Assembly: GCF_009711715.1 (NCBI RefSeq)
Contig: NZ_VENF01000005.1
Span: 62,001 to 126,000, forward strand
DNA length: 64,000 bases
Direction of reading: 5' to 3'
Origin: Methylophaga sp.
GTDB taxonomy: Bacteria; Pseudomonadota; Gammaproteobacteria; Nitrosococcales; Methylophagaceae
Within the stretch, counting starts at the first letter, position 1; each line of letters begins with the position of its first letter. A program made the position numbers and the translations under genes. The notes beneath the pieces were generated by a model. That model did no database searches and was not told the DNA's origin. It was given only the letters and a program-made list of their open reading frames with translations. Positions 56,014 to 64,000 of the stretch are shown here, piece by piece.

Positions 56014-58119
56014 TCAGACCTTGAAAAGCGACAGTCTGTTTTGCAGTCCGCTGGCAGCCTCGTCCAGATCATTACCAACACGACTTAACTGTTGAGCACC
56101 TTCTGTCGTTTTCTGAACCAGGTGCGAAACCTGCGACAGGTTGTTACTCACTTCCTCGCAAACAGCGCTCTGTTCCTCAGTCGCTGAAGCCGTCTGCAGG
56201 GACATCTCTGTGACTTCTTCAATTGCCTTGCTGATCTCAAGCAGCGCCTTTTCGGCGGCCTCGGCGAGCCTCACTGTCTCGGCAACCTGTTGGCCACTTG
56301 CCTGCATCGCCTCGGTGACTTCCTGATTCCCCTGATGCAGCGTTTTGAGCTTGTCATGAATATCAATGGTCGCATCCTGGGTACGACTGGCCAGCGCTCT
56401 GACTTCATCAGCAACAACCGCAAAGCCACGGCCCTTGTCTCCGGCCCGTGCGGCTTCGATCGCCGCATTCAAAGCAAGAAGATTAGTCTGTTCGGCTATC
56501 CCCTGAATCACCGTCAGTATCTCGGCAATACCATCACTATTTTTTCCCAGTTCCAGCATCGCCGATTCGGATTGCCTGACAGAATCGCTCACAAGATTAA
56601 TTGAAGTGGCCGTCTGCTTAACCAGCCGGGTACCCGCCTCGGCAGAGTCATTCGCCTGTTGAACAAATTGTGATGTTCTCTCGGCATTACCGGCAATTTG
56701 CTGTGCAGAGGCCGCCATCTCAGTGACAGCAGACACCATTTCCTCAATCAGCTTCTGCTGTTCCAGCATCTGCGCGCTGGTCTCTTCACTGATTCTTCGT
56801 CCTTCTGCAGACAGGGAACTGACATGGCTGCCGACGGGAAGCAACTGTTGAACCAGCGACCGTAGTTTGTCGATAAAGGTATTGAGCAGACCGGATAGCT
56901 TGCCGGTTTCATCACGACTGGACACTGTTAGCTGACGTGTCAAATCGCCTTCACCTTCTGCGATTGAAGCGACAAGCTCTGTCATTGCTGACAGAGGTCG
57001 GGTGCTGTTTCTGGCAACAAACCAGACCGTGACGACACCTAATATCGCCAGCAAAAGTCCCAGCATGGTAGTGGTGGTGATAAAGTGAGTTTGAGCTGTA
57101 CTCAGAAACTGTTCCTGTTCAGCCACTGTGGCTAGCACCACCTGTTCAGGGACCTCAATGTAAGTCACCCAATGACGCTGACTGCCGGGAAGGATGAACG
57201 GCTCAAGCGTAATAAACTGGCCATTGGCATAAATAATCCGACTTTCACCACTGATTGAGGTCTTTTTGATATTTTCCTGCAGTTCGTCATTCAGGGCAGA
57301 CAGGTTCTGACCGATCAGATCCGCCTGATGACTGTGCCCGGCAATGACGCCTCTGGGGCTGACCAACAATGTTTTCCCCTGCCCCTCATAAAGGCCTTCT
57401 GCCACAGATTTAATTTTCGACTGCAGAAAACTGGCAGTGATATCGACACCGCTGATACCTGCAAACTGACCATGCCGCACTACCGGTGCCACCAGACTGC
57501 TGAGAAGGACCTCCTCGCCATCAATGGGATAGAGGTAGGGGTCAATGACACAACTCTTCAGGGTATCTTTGGAGCACAGATAATACTCGCCGGCCCGTAT
57601 CCCGTTTTTATCCATCGTACTGTCTTCGAGGCCCGCCAGCGGTTCCACAACAAAGCCACTCTCCGTTCTTACCACATAGGGCAAAAAACGTCCTGTGGCG
57701 TCGCTGCCTTGTGACTGGATGGCAAGATAATCACTGCCATCGAAGGCATTCGGTTCGAAAGCGACATAGGTACCCAGAAAATCCGGGTTATCCGTCAGTG
57801 TTTGCTGGAGGATACTCAGCGCCAGTTTGCGTTTATCTGAACCATTTGGCATCGCAATGACGGCAGACATCGCCGAGGCTGTCGCTTGAGCCGTCTGCAG
57901 AGCGCGCTCAAGCGGAATCGACAACTGTGACGATGTATCGTGTGCAATGACTGCCAGATAATCCTCTACCTGATCGCGCGTCAAATCATAACTGTGGCTG
58001 GATAGAGACTGCTTGATATTGCCAAACTGCCAAACGCCGATTAGCGCCGTGACCAGTACGACACTGAGCAGACTTAAACCTGCCCAGAGGCTGAAACGTT
58101 GTTGAATGGATAAGTGCAT
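56014..58119 (-). CDS. Methyl-accepting chemotaxis protein (dCache sensor)
   Basis: The 701-aa chemoreceptor has TM1 (about 10-31), a large periplasmic Cache-type domain ([26 protein letters not shown]), TM2 (about 345-367), a HAMP domain and a signalling hairpin with [20 protein letters not shown] and [15 protein letters not shown]. The ligand is unknown. I use ATG 58119, since GGGAG lies 6-10 nt upstream; an ATG at 58146 lacks a site. No pentapeptide for CheR binding is at the C-terminus (ends LSLFKV). Confidence 0.92.
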   Translation of the reverse strand: MHLSIQQRFSLWAGLSLLSVVLVTALIGVWQFGNIKQSLSSHSYDLTRDQVEDYLAVIAHDTSSQLSIPLERALQTAQATASAMSAVIAMPNGSDKRKLALSILQQTLTDNPDFLGTYVAFEPNAFDGSDYLAIQSQGSDATGRFLPYVVRTESGFVVEPLAGLEDSTMDKNGIRAGEYYLCSKDTLKSCVIDPYLYPIDGEEVLLSSLVAPVVRHGQFAGISGVDITASFLQSKIKSVAEGLYEGQGKTLLVSPRGVIAGHSHQADLIGQNLSALNDELQENIKKTSISGESRIIYANGQFITLEPFILPGSQRHWVTYIEVPEQVVLATVAEQEQFLSTAQTHFITTTTMLGLLLAILGVVTVWFVARNSTRPLSAMTELVASIAEGEGDLTRQLTVSSRDETGKLSGLLNTFIDKLRSLVQQLLPVGSHVSSLSAEGRRISEETSAQMLEQQKLIEEMVSAVTEMAASAQQIAGNAERTSQFVQQANDSAEAGTRLVKQTATSINLVSDSVRQSESAMLELGKNSDGIAEILTVIQGIAEQTNLLALNAAIEAARAGDKGRGFAVVADEVRALASRTQDATIDIHDKLKTLHQGNQEVTEAMQASGQQVAETVRLAEAAEKALLEISKAIEEVTEMSLQTASATEEQSAVCEEVSNNLSQVSHLVQKTTEGAQQLSRVGNDLDEAASGLQNRLSLFKV

Positions 58120-58419
58120 CCTGTTCTCCCAAGGGATAAATCTCACTCACCGACTCCGGTCTAGATGACCGGGCAGGTGAAGACCAGATGCCAAATAGAA
58201 CGTGACCCAGTTTCCCCAAAAACTGAGTTTAATTTCTCTTTGGCTGTACCCCTTGTCCACAGGTGAATGCGAGAAATAAACCGGCGTGTCCGATTATGAG
58301 CATAAACCGCGTGGATGCCGCGAAACTTGCGACAAACGCAAATCTGCCACAATTTTTATTAGATAGCAATCCGCATGAAATCAGCGGCAAAATAATGATG
58401 ACCGGGAAAGCCACCAGGT
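58120..58419. other. Gap between the antiporter and chemoreceptor genes (no gene)
   Basis: This 300-bp gap should carry the chemoreceptor promoter. I see a 6-bp hairpin, CCGGTC/GACCGG at 58156-58172, about 40 bp upstream of the chemoreceptor start. I found no convincing sigma-28, sigma-54 or sigma-70 promoter and no ORF worth calling. Confidence 0.4.
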
Positions 58420-60129
58420 TTAATAAAGTCGCATACCGACTTTTTTGATTTCGTCTCCCTCGACTTCCTTCACTACCCAGTGAATACCATGCCAGTCGAC
58501 ATCGTCCCCCACCACCGGATGGCCGCCAACCCGGCGGGCAATAAATTCTCCGAGTGTCAGATGTTGCTGACGACCGCTCACGGTGAGTCCATATGCCCTG
58601 GCCACTTCAATTAATGGCGCATCACCATTGAGCACAAAGGCACCGAAAAAGGCCTGTTGTGCTCTTGCCAGCTTGGTTTCACCACTGAAGATTTGATTGA
58701 GCTGTTCCAGATCCTCCTCGCGGCTGATCACACACAGCACATCGCCGATCTTAAGCCGGGTATTACCTTTGGGATGCAGCATCACCCTGCCGCGGAACAG
58801 GCCGGAAATCAAGGCTCCGGAAGGAAATTGCAGCAGTTGAATCGGCTGATCATCCAGGTTGGGATTTTCTACTGTGTAGACAAATATTTCATAATCCTGC
58901 TCGGGCAAGATCCCCAGTGCACCGCGCTGTTTGGGCGCTACACCTTTGGGTACCTGTATCTGCATCAGCCGGGCCATCGGCGACAAGGTTCCCCCCTGAA
59001 TCAATAGCGACAGCAAAACTACGGCAAAGGCCACATTAAAATAAAGACCGGCATTGTCGACACCGCCAATGACCGGGAAAATGGCCAGAACAATCGGCAC
59101 CGCGCCCCTTAAGCCTACCCAGGAGATAAAACCCAGTTCGCGTTTACGGAATTTAAAAAACGGCGTTACGGTGAGCAGTACTGCCAGAGGTCTTGCGACA
59201 AAAATCAGGGCCAAAGCGATTAACAGTGAAGGCAAGGCAAACTGGATCATGTCTGAGGGCGTCACCAGCAGACCCAACACCAGGAACAGTCCAATCTGGC
59301 TAAGCCAGGCGAGGCCGTCATGGACCGGCAGGATGTGCTGCAGATGACGCCCGGGCTGGTTACCTATCAGCAGCCCGCAAAGATAAATTGCCAGGAAGCC
59401 GCTGCCACCGATAATGCTGGCAAGACCAAAGGTAGAAAAGCCCATCGCCAGGGCCAGCAGGGAATACAAAGCCGGTGCCAGCTCCACTCGTTTCAGCATT
59501 CGACTGGTCAGCCAGCCTCCGGCCAGCCCGACGGCGATCCCCAGTCCGAATTGCTGAAGGAAAAAAATCACCGAATCAAGCGGCGTCTGAAAATCCCCCA
59601 CCAGCATCTCAATCAGCAGCAGCGTCAGGAAAATCGCCATCGGATCATTGGTGCCGGATTCGATTTCCAGTGTCGCCGCCACCCTCTCGTTGATATTAAT
59701 GCCCTGACCACGCAGCATCGAAAACACCGCTGCCGCGTCGGTGGAACCGACGATAGCGCCGATCAGCAAGCCTTCCAGCAGCGATAACTCAAACACCCAG
59801 GTCGCGATCAAACCAACAACGCCACTGGTGACAAACACCCCAAGGGTTGCCATGGTCAGCGCCGGTTTAAAACCGACCCGGAAGGTTTTCAAGCGGGTGC
59901 GTAAACCGCCATCCAGCAGGATCATGGCCAGCGCAAGATGGCCGATCACAAAAGCCTGGGAGTAATCATCAAAACGAATACCCAGCAAACCATCTTCACC
60001 GGCCAGCATGCCCAGCGCCAGAAAGATAATCAGTAAGGGCAACCCGAATAACGAAGAGAGACGGCTTGCCAGAATACTGAGCGCAATCAGTAAGCCACTG
60101 AGCAGGAATAAACTGTTGATGGAATCCAT
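58420..60129 (-). CDS. cvrA: K+/H+ antiporter CvrA/NhaP2 type
   Basis: The 569-aa product has a CPA1 Na+/H+ exchanger membrane domain (about 12 helices; GAIVGSTDAAAVFSMLRGQG, ESGTNDPMAIFLT and SWVGLRGAVPIVLA). A TrkA-C domain (about 405-480) and a CorC_HlyC domain (about 490-565) follow. That layout is the YcgO/NhaP2 K+/H+ antiporter, used in K+ and cell-volume control at low osmolarity. Confidence 0.92.
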   Translation of the reverse strand: MDSINSLFLLSGLLIALSILASRLSSLFGLPLLIIFLALGMLAGEDGLLGIRFDDYSQAFVIGHLALAMILLDGGLRTRLKTFRVGFKPALTMATLGVFVTSGVVGLIATWVFELSLLEGLLIGAIVGSTDAAAVFSMLRGQGININERVAATLEIESGTNDPMAIFLTLLLIEMLVGDFQTPLDSVIFFLQQFGLGIAVGLAGGWLTSRMLKRVELAPALYSLLALAMGFSTFGLASIIGGSGFLAIYLCGLLIGNQPGRHLQHILPVHDGLAWLSQIGLFLVLGLLVTPSDMIQFALPSLLIALALIFVARPLAVLLTVTPFFKFRKRELGFISWVGLRGAVPIVLAIFPVIGGVDNAGLYFNVAFAVVLLSLLIQGGTLSPMARLMQIQVPKGVAPKQRGALGILPEQDYEIFVYTVENPNLDDQPIQLLQFPSGALISGLFRGRVMLHPKGNTRLKIGDVLCVISREEDLEQLNQIFSGETKLARAQQAFFGAFVLNGDAPLIEVARAYGLTVSGRQQHLTLGEFIARRVGGHPVVGDDVDWHGIHWVVKEVEGDEIKKVGMRLY

Positions 60130-60188
60130 ATTTCTTTTCTATGCCGTTTGGGCTCAGATTAGCACAGGGCCAGCCGGGGCTCCGGCGT

Positions 60189-60674
60189 TCAGTTGCCGTT
60201 TTTACTGGCTGCGGCGCCAAAGCCAAACTCGCCCTCTTCTTCCAGTGTGATATAGGGCAGCAAACGCCCCACATCAAAACGGGCGCGGAACAGATAATGC
60301 AGCTTGTCACGTTGTCCCGACAATAACTGGTTTATCAGGCGGGCACTGCCCAGCAAGTCAGGAGCGGCTTTAATGGTGAACTCGGCTGTACCGTAGCCCG
60401 GCACCTCCGGCAGATTCGGCTCGGCGCCGGTTAGAATCCGCTGGTCTTCAACTTCCACGGAGTAGCTCATGCCCTTGAGCGGTAGTGCGCTGCGGTTGGG
60501 GTTGACCACTTGCAGACCGATAATAAAGGTCGGCGCCCCACCGGTTGACTCAGGTGCAAGCGCAAAGGAAGTGATATTGACCTGCGGTTTTTCATAGGAA
60601 GGAAACCAACTGGCACAAGCACCCAGCAAGACAAGCAAAAGCAGTGCTGCTGCAGACTTCAACACAGATATCAT
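60189..60674 (-). CDS. LEA14-type (LEA type 2) lipoprotein
   Basis: The 161-aa product has a lipoprotein signal ending LLGAC (C20), with Ala at +2, so outer-membrane sorting is expected. A LEA14/WHy beta-sandwich follows: ITSFALAPESTGGAPTFIIG, VVNPNRSALPLKGMSYSVEV and YLFRARFDVGRLLPYI. I use ATG 60674, which follows AGGAGAGGA; the ATG at 60695 is unsupported. Function is unknown, perhaps desiccation or envelope stress. Confidence 0.87.
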   Translation of the reverse strand: MISVLKSAAALLLLVLLGACASWFPSYEKPQVNITSFALAPESTGGAPTFIIGLQVVNPNRSALPLKGMSYSVEVEDQRILTGAEPNLPEVPGYGTAEFTIKAAPDLLGSARLINQLLSGQRDKLHYLFRARFDVGRLLPYITLEEEGEFGFGAAASKNGN

Positions 60675-60776
60675 TCTTCCTCTCCTGTTTGTCATATCAG
60701 TTTGACTATCATAGTGAATTAGACCGACGATTCATTGATCGGCTTCCGGCTTCAATACTGTCTCACACTCTGACAT

Positions 60777-60811
60777 AAAAAAACGCCGCACCCTCGGATG
60801 AGAGTACGGCG
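60777..60811 (-). terminator. Terminator of the small HPAH protein
   Basis: On the minus strand, CGCCGTACTCTC and GAGGGTGCGGCG pair (two mismatches) around an ATCC loop, followed by TTTTTTT. It lies 39 bp after the stop of the small periplasmic protein. Confidence 0.85.
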
Positions 60812-60849
60812 CTGTGCCTAGCTTAGATAAAAGCTATCAGCAAGCGGCT

Positions 60850-61134
60850 TTATTCTACACCGCGTTTGTCGAGCATTTCTTCGCCTTCGCCCATATCATG
60901 AGCGGGGTGCTTGGTACCTTTAGACTCTTTGGCTTCCTCGACGTTTTCTTTATATTCTTCACTGACATCTTTATCTTTCTTATAGTCTTTGGATGTCACC
61001 TCTTCACCCATCTCATGGGCGGGGTGCTCTACGCCCTTATGGTCATCAGTATCTTTTTTGTGATGATCGGCCATAGCAGGTGAAATGGCGAAGAGTAATG
61101 TTACGAGTGTTGTAAGCAAACCTTGCTTAAACAT
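60850..61134 (-). CDS. Small charged periplasmic protein with HPAH(E/D)MGE repeats
   Basis: The 94-aa product has a signal peptide cleaved after SPAMA (residue 22). The mature part is highly charged and holds two copies of one motif, HPAHEMGE (37-44) and HPAHDMGE (76-83), separated by a Lys/Glu-rich helix-like stretch. ATG 61134 follows a near-perfect AAGGAGGT. It has its own terminator, so is likely well expressed. Histidines suggest metal binding, which is inference. I do not recognise the family. Confidence 0.78.
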   Translation of the reverse strand: MFKQGLLTTLVTLLFAISPAMADHHKKDTDDHKGVEHPAHEMGEEVTSKDYKKDKDVSEEYKENVEEAKESKGTKHPAHDMGEGEEMLDKRGVE

Positions 61135-61355
61135 AATGACCTCCTTTGTTTGATTACTCAAACACTGAGTAAGAAACTGATTAAACGTCTTTTTAACCAG
61201 CTGTGTTTACACCTTAACCAATAAAGGGCAGCAGATCAAACCACGGAAAAATAAAATAAATCCTTATTATTCAGCATCTTAAACCAATTCTTAGTCATTA
61301 TTCAGCATTATCCTTAACCCTATCACGAGGATCTTCCCTCAGCTGACACCAGGTC

Positions 61356-63056
61356 TTATTGCAGGGCCTTTCTAAGCACCGCACCATGCTGCTCTTCATC
61401 TGCCACTGCCCGGTTTACCCCGTTGATCAAGGCTTTTATTGCCGCCGTGGTAATGTTTTTATCCTGACCCACCCCAAAAATCGTAGGTCTGTCGCCAACT
61501 TTGACTTCGACATAACTCACTGCCGCAGCATCAGAGCCGGCACTCATACCATGTTCATGGTAATCCGCCACTGTCACTGTCTGTCCCAGATGTGCACTGA
61601 TCGCTTTGGCAGCCGCATCCAGCGGGCCATTCCCATGCCCCCCGAGCTCAATGCGTTCCTCTTTATGATTGAGCACGATTCGGGTGACCACGTCACTGGT
61701 TTCTTCGTCGATGACATGGCTGCTCATATAGCGATAGGGAGATACTACCTGTAAATAGGAAGCCTCAAACAGACTGACAATACTGGCGGTATCCACTTCC
61801 TTGCTGGTTTCATCGCTGACTTTCTGCACAATGCGACTGAACTCAATCTGCAAACGTCGCGGTAATTCAAAGCCGGCCGCGTTCTGTAACAGAAAGCTGA
61901 CGCCCCCCTTACCGGACTGACTGTTGACCCGCACCACGGCATCATAACTACGGTTCAAATCGGCGGGATCAATCGGCAGATAAGGGACCTGCCAGTAATT
62001 GTCCTCAATCTGGGCAGCAAAACCTTTCTTAATCGCATCCTGATGGGATCCGGAAAACGCAGTAAACACCAGTTCACCGGCATAGGGATGGCGCGGATGA
62101 ACCGGCAACTGGGTAGTTTCCTCATACATCTGGCGAATCTGATCGATGCCACTGAAATCCAAACCCGGATCAATGCCCTGCGAATAGAGATTCAAAGCCA
62201 GGGTGACCAGATCGACATTACCGGTGCGTTCACCGTTACCGAACAAACAGCCTTCAACCCGGTCTGCCCCAGCCATGACTGCCAGCTCCGCCGCTGCCAC
62301 CGCGGTGCCGCGGTCATTATGAGGGTGTACGCTTAAAATAATGCTGTCGCGTTGATTAAGATGACGGTGCATCCACTCAATCTGATCAGCATAGGTATTG
62401 GGTGTCGACATCTCTACCGTGGCCGGCAGATTCAGGATCATTTTCTGCTCCGGAGTCGGCTGCCAGATCGCAGAGACGGCATCACAGACTTCTTTGGCAA
62501 ATTCAATTTCGGTGCTGGAAAACACCTCCGGCGAGTACTGATAGACCCACTCGGTTTCCGGTTGTCTGGCAGTCATTTCCTTGACCCAGCGGGTACCCTG
62601 CTCGGCAATGGCTTTGACCCCGGCTTTATCGGTGCGGTAGACAACCTCACGGAAAGTCGGTGAAATCGGGTTATACATATGCAGAATCGCCCGCTTCGCG
62701 TCTTTGAGCGATTCAACGGTGCGGGCAATCAAGTCTTCCCTTGCCTGGGTCAGGACTTCAATGGTGACGTCATCGGGGATACGGTTTTCCTCGATCAACC
62801 GGCGAACGACATTGAAGTCAGTTTCAGAAGCTGAGGGAAACCCCACCTCGATTTCCTTAAAGCCAATCCGGACCAGCTCATCAAAATAGCGCAGCTTGGT
62901 TTCAACCGACATCGGATCAATCAGGGCCTGATTACCATCGCGCAGATCAGTGCTCATCCACACAGGCGGTTTCTCCAGCACCACATCGGGCCACTGGCGA
63001 TCTGTCAATTTGATAGGCTCAAAGCGGCGATACTTCTGAGCTGGTTGGGTAATCAT
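61356..63056 (-). CDS. leuA: 2-isopropylmalate synthase, type 2
   Basis: LeuA (566 aa) makes 2-isopropylmalate, the first step to leucine. [16 protein letters not shown] and [17 protein letters not shown] mark the type 2 form typical of actinobacteria and yeast, and also found in some gammaproteobacteria. The HSVHPHND-like metal site reads [17 protein letters not shown]-terminal allosteric domain (about 440-560) follows. Upstream is a 307-bp gap with a possible leader. Confidence 0.95.
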   Translation of the reverse strand: MITQPAQKYRRFEPIKLTDRQWPDVVLEKPPVWMSTDLRDGNQALIDPMSVETKLRYFDELVRIGFKEIEVGFPSASETDFNVVRRLIEENRIPDDVTIEVLTQAREDLIARTVESLKDAKRAILHMYNPISPTFREVVYRTDKAGVKAIAEQGTRWVKEMTARQPETEWVYQYSPEVFSSTEIEFAKEVCDAVSAIWQPTPEQKMILNLPATVEMSTPNTYADQIEWMHRHLNQRDSIILSVHPHNDRGTAVAAAELAVMAGADRVEGCLFGNGERTGNVDLVTLALNLYSQGIDPGLDFSGIDQIRQMYEETTQLPVHPRHPYAGELVFTAFSGSHQDAIKKGFAAQIEDNYWQVPYLPIDPADLNRSYDAVVRVNSQSGKGGVSFLLQNAAGFELPRRLQIEFSRIVQKVSDETSKEVDTASIVSLFEASYLQVVSPYRYMSSHVIDEETSDVVTRIVLNHKEERIELGGHGNGPLDAAAKAISAHLGQTVTVADYHEHGMSAGSDAAAVSYVEVKVGDRPTIFGVGQDKNITTAAIKALINGVNRAVADEEQHGAVLRKALQ

Positions 63057-63363
63057 CTCTGACTCCTGAAAACAATTTAATTCGATTAGCTGAAAAACCT
63101 TCGCGTTCGTCTGACCTTGCCAGTCGGGTTAACTGGAAGCTTGCGAGCGTCGACCATCACTTGTGATGATGTGGGAGCACTCGTGCCAGCGAGAGCTTGT
63201 GGCCCATTCGCTACCGGTTTCAGCTATGGAGAATAGTATAGAGAGATTGCAGTAGAATTAAATTGCCAATATTTCATTAAATCCGTTTTTATAAGCACTT
63301 TATTGCTTAAAAATAAACTTTTATGAAATAATTAACCTTTAAAAATAAAACCAAGGATATAAG
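63057..63363. other. Divergent leuA / Lrp-type regulatory region (no large gene)
   Basis: This gap should hold both promoters. The half near the Lrp gene is strongly AT-rich, as autoregulated Lrp promoters often are. On the minus strand a TATACT at 63235-63240 could be the leuA -10. The leuA side includes a GC-rich palindromic stretch (63171-63196) and a 16-codon ORF (63157-63207) with three leucines and three histidines. Confidence 0.45.
63171..63196 (+). repeat. REP-like palindromic sequence
   Basis: GTGGGAGCACTCGTGCCAGC and the following GAGAGC resemble pseudomonad REP elements (GTGGGAGC head followed by a small palindrome, here GCAC/GTGC and CTCG/CGAG). Only one copy is visible in the window, so the call is tentative. 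Confidence 0.35.
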
Positions 63364-63834
63364 ATGTCAGAAAAGCTGGATCGTTATGATCAGATGATCC
63401 TCGATATTCTGCAAAAGCACGGGCGCATCTCCAATCAGGAACTGGCGGAAGCGATCAAGCTCTCCCCCTCCCCCTGTCTGCGCCGAGTCCGTCAGTTGGA
63501 GGAGGACGGACTGATTGACGGCTATGTAGCCCTGCTCAATGCCAAAAAGCTGGGACTCAGCCTGATGGCCTTTATCGGCATCAGTATGGACCGGCACACA
63601 CCCGAGCGTTTTGAAAAACTGGAATCGACCCTGGCCGGGTATCCGGAAGTACTGGAATGCCATCTGATCACCGGCCAGGATGCTGATTACCTGCTGAAAG
63701 TCATTGTCCGTGATATGGATGCCTATCAGCAGTTTCTGCTTAACAAACTGACCCGTATTGAGGGCGTCAGCGGCGTACATACCTCATTTGTGATGAAATC
63801 ACCGATCAACTCAACCGCTTTACCGGTGAGTTAG
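63364..63834 (+). CDS. Lrp/AsnC-family transcription regulator
   Basis: The 156-aa regulator has an N-terminal winged helix (DRYDQMILDILQKHGRISNQ, ELAEAIKLSPSPCLRRVRQL) and a C-terminal RAM/ligand domain (ECHLITGQDADYLLKVIVRD). It is divergent from leuA, so control of leuA by an amino acid is plausible but inferred. It stops 4 bp before the convergent rarD-like gene. Confidence 0.94.
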   Translation: MSEKLDRYDQMILDILQKHGRISNQELAEAIKLSPSPCLRRVRQLEEDGLIDGYVALLNAKKLGLSLMAFIGISMDRHTPERFEKLESTLAGYPEVLECHLITGQDADYLLKVIVRDMDAYQQFLLNKLTRIEGVSGVHTSFVMKSPINSTALPVS

Positions 63835-63838
63835 GGAC

Positions 63839-64000
63839 TCAGGATGGGTTTTGTGGCTGACTGCGTCTGATTTGCTGCCACAGCCCGGCCACAAACAAAA
63901 ACAGGGCTATCCATACCAGGATAAAGGTCAACATCCGCTCAGGCGGGAAATGTTCATTGAGGACAAAAACGCCGATCAGAAACTGGATGGTCGGGTTGAT
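63839..64000 (-). CDS. rarD: RarD-like EamA transporter, C-terminal part (5' end outside window)
   Basis: The 53 visible residues read INPTIQFLIGVFVLNEHFPP, then ERMLTFILVWIALFLFVAGL and a basic tail. That matches the last helices of RarD/EamA DMT-superfamily permeases. The start lies beyond 64000. Substrate unknown; identification is from a short stretch. Confidence 0.75.
   Translation of the reverse strand: MNPTIQFLIGVFVLNEHFPPERMLTFILVWIALFLFVAGLWQQIRRSQPQNPS

Noticed and set aside
58120..58419. Sigma-28 or sigma-54 promoter for the chemoreceptor
   Set aside because: Looked for TAAAG-N15-GCCGATAA and GG-N10-GC patterns on the minus strand; nothing acceptable was found.
1..64000. CRISPR arrays, insertion sequences, prophage or tRNA genes
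   Set aside because: No regular spaced repeats, transposase-like ORFs, phage genes or cloverleaf-like stretches were seen by eye; a tRNAscan and CRISPR search would be decisive.

Overview
The window reads as a contiguous piece of a gammaproteobacterial chromosome. The flagellar/chemotaxis block has the gene order known from Pseudomonas and Vibrio (fliL to flhB, flhA, flhF, fleN, fliA, cheYZAB, motCD, parC, parP, cheW). A second block follows the pseudomonad-like order comEC, exbB, exbD, msbA, lpxK, ycaR, kdsB, rne, rluC, gph-like, sppA. LPS, Lol and RNase E genes confirm a Gram-negative cell. I cannot name the genus. I found no rRNA, tRNA, insertion sequence, prophage or CRISPR array. Almost everything is core genome.

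1-19281 (+): flagellar export and motor-switch genes, then the polar-flagellum regulators (FlhF, FleN, sigma-28), then the chemotaxis core. A sigma-54-type promoter at 394-409 sits between two fliL paralogs and probably drives fliL to flhB. The cluster ends with MotCD stators, the ParC/ParP system that places chemosensory arrays at the pole, CheW, a 59-aa proline/aspartate-rich protein and a DUF2802 protein. 19278-23252 (-): a hybrid GGDEF/EAL protein, a stand-alone FlhB C-terminal domain and a FliK-type hook-length protein.

23319-30146: mixed housekeeping: a pentapeptide-repeat membrane protein, DUF2238, apaG, glucokinase, 6-phosphogluconolactonase, a periplasmic SIMPL protein, then ilvA and rpiA divergently arranged. 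30209-39992: envelope genes: lolC/E-type permease with lolD, DUF2062, comEC, exbB/exbD, msbA, lpxK, the YcaR/Trm112-like protein, kdsB, and an unrecognised 97-aa protein coupled to rne.

39976-49953: rne with a long structured leader, divergent from rluC; then a HAD phosphatase, sppA, a 45-aa coupled ORF, an HDOD protein and adk (zinc-type lid). Next comes a compact trio: a kinase that closely resembles animal ketohexokinase, a small Rieske protein and an ArsP-type permease with a histidine-rich loop. 49934-64000 is mostly on the minus strand: tmcA, slyX, metH, a chemoreceptor, a K+/H+ antiporter, a LEA14-type lipoprotein, a small charged periplasmic protein with two HPAH(E/D)MGE motifs, and a type 2 leuA. 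A plus-strand Lrp/AsnC regulator and the 3' end of a rarD-like gene close the window.

I see no clearly novel multi-gene system. The best leads are the ketohexokinase-like/Rieske/ArsP trio, the spread of one short acidic-leucine motif across FliM, CheZ and CheA, the rne leader whose ribosome-binding site lies in a perfect palindrome, and several small coupled proteins.
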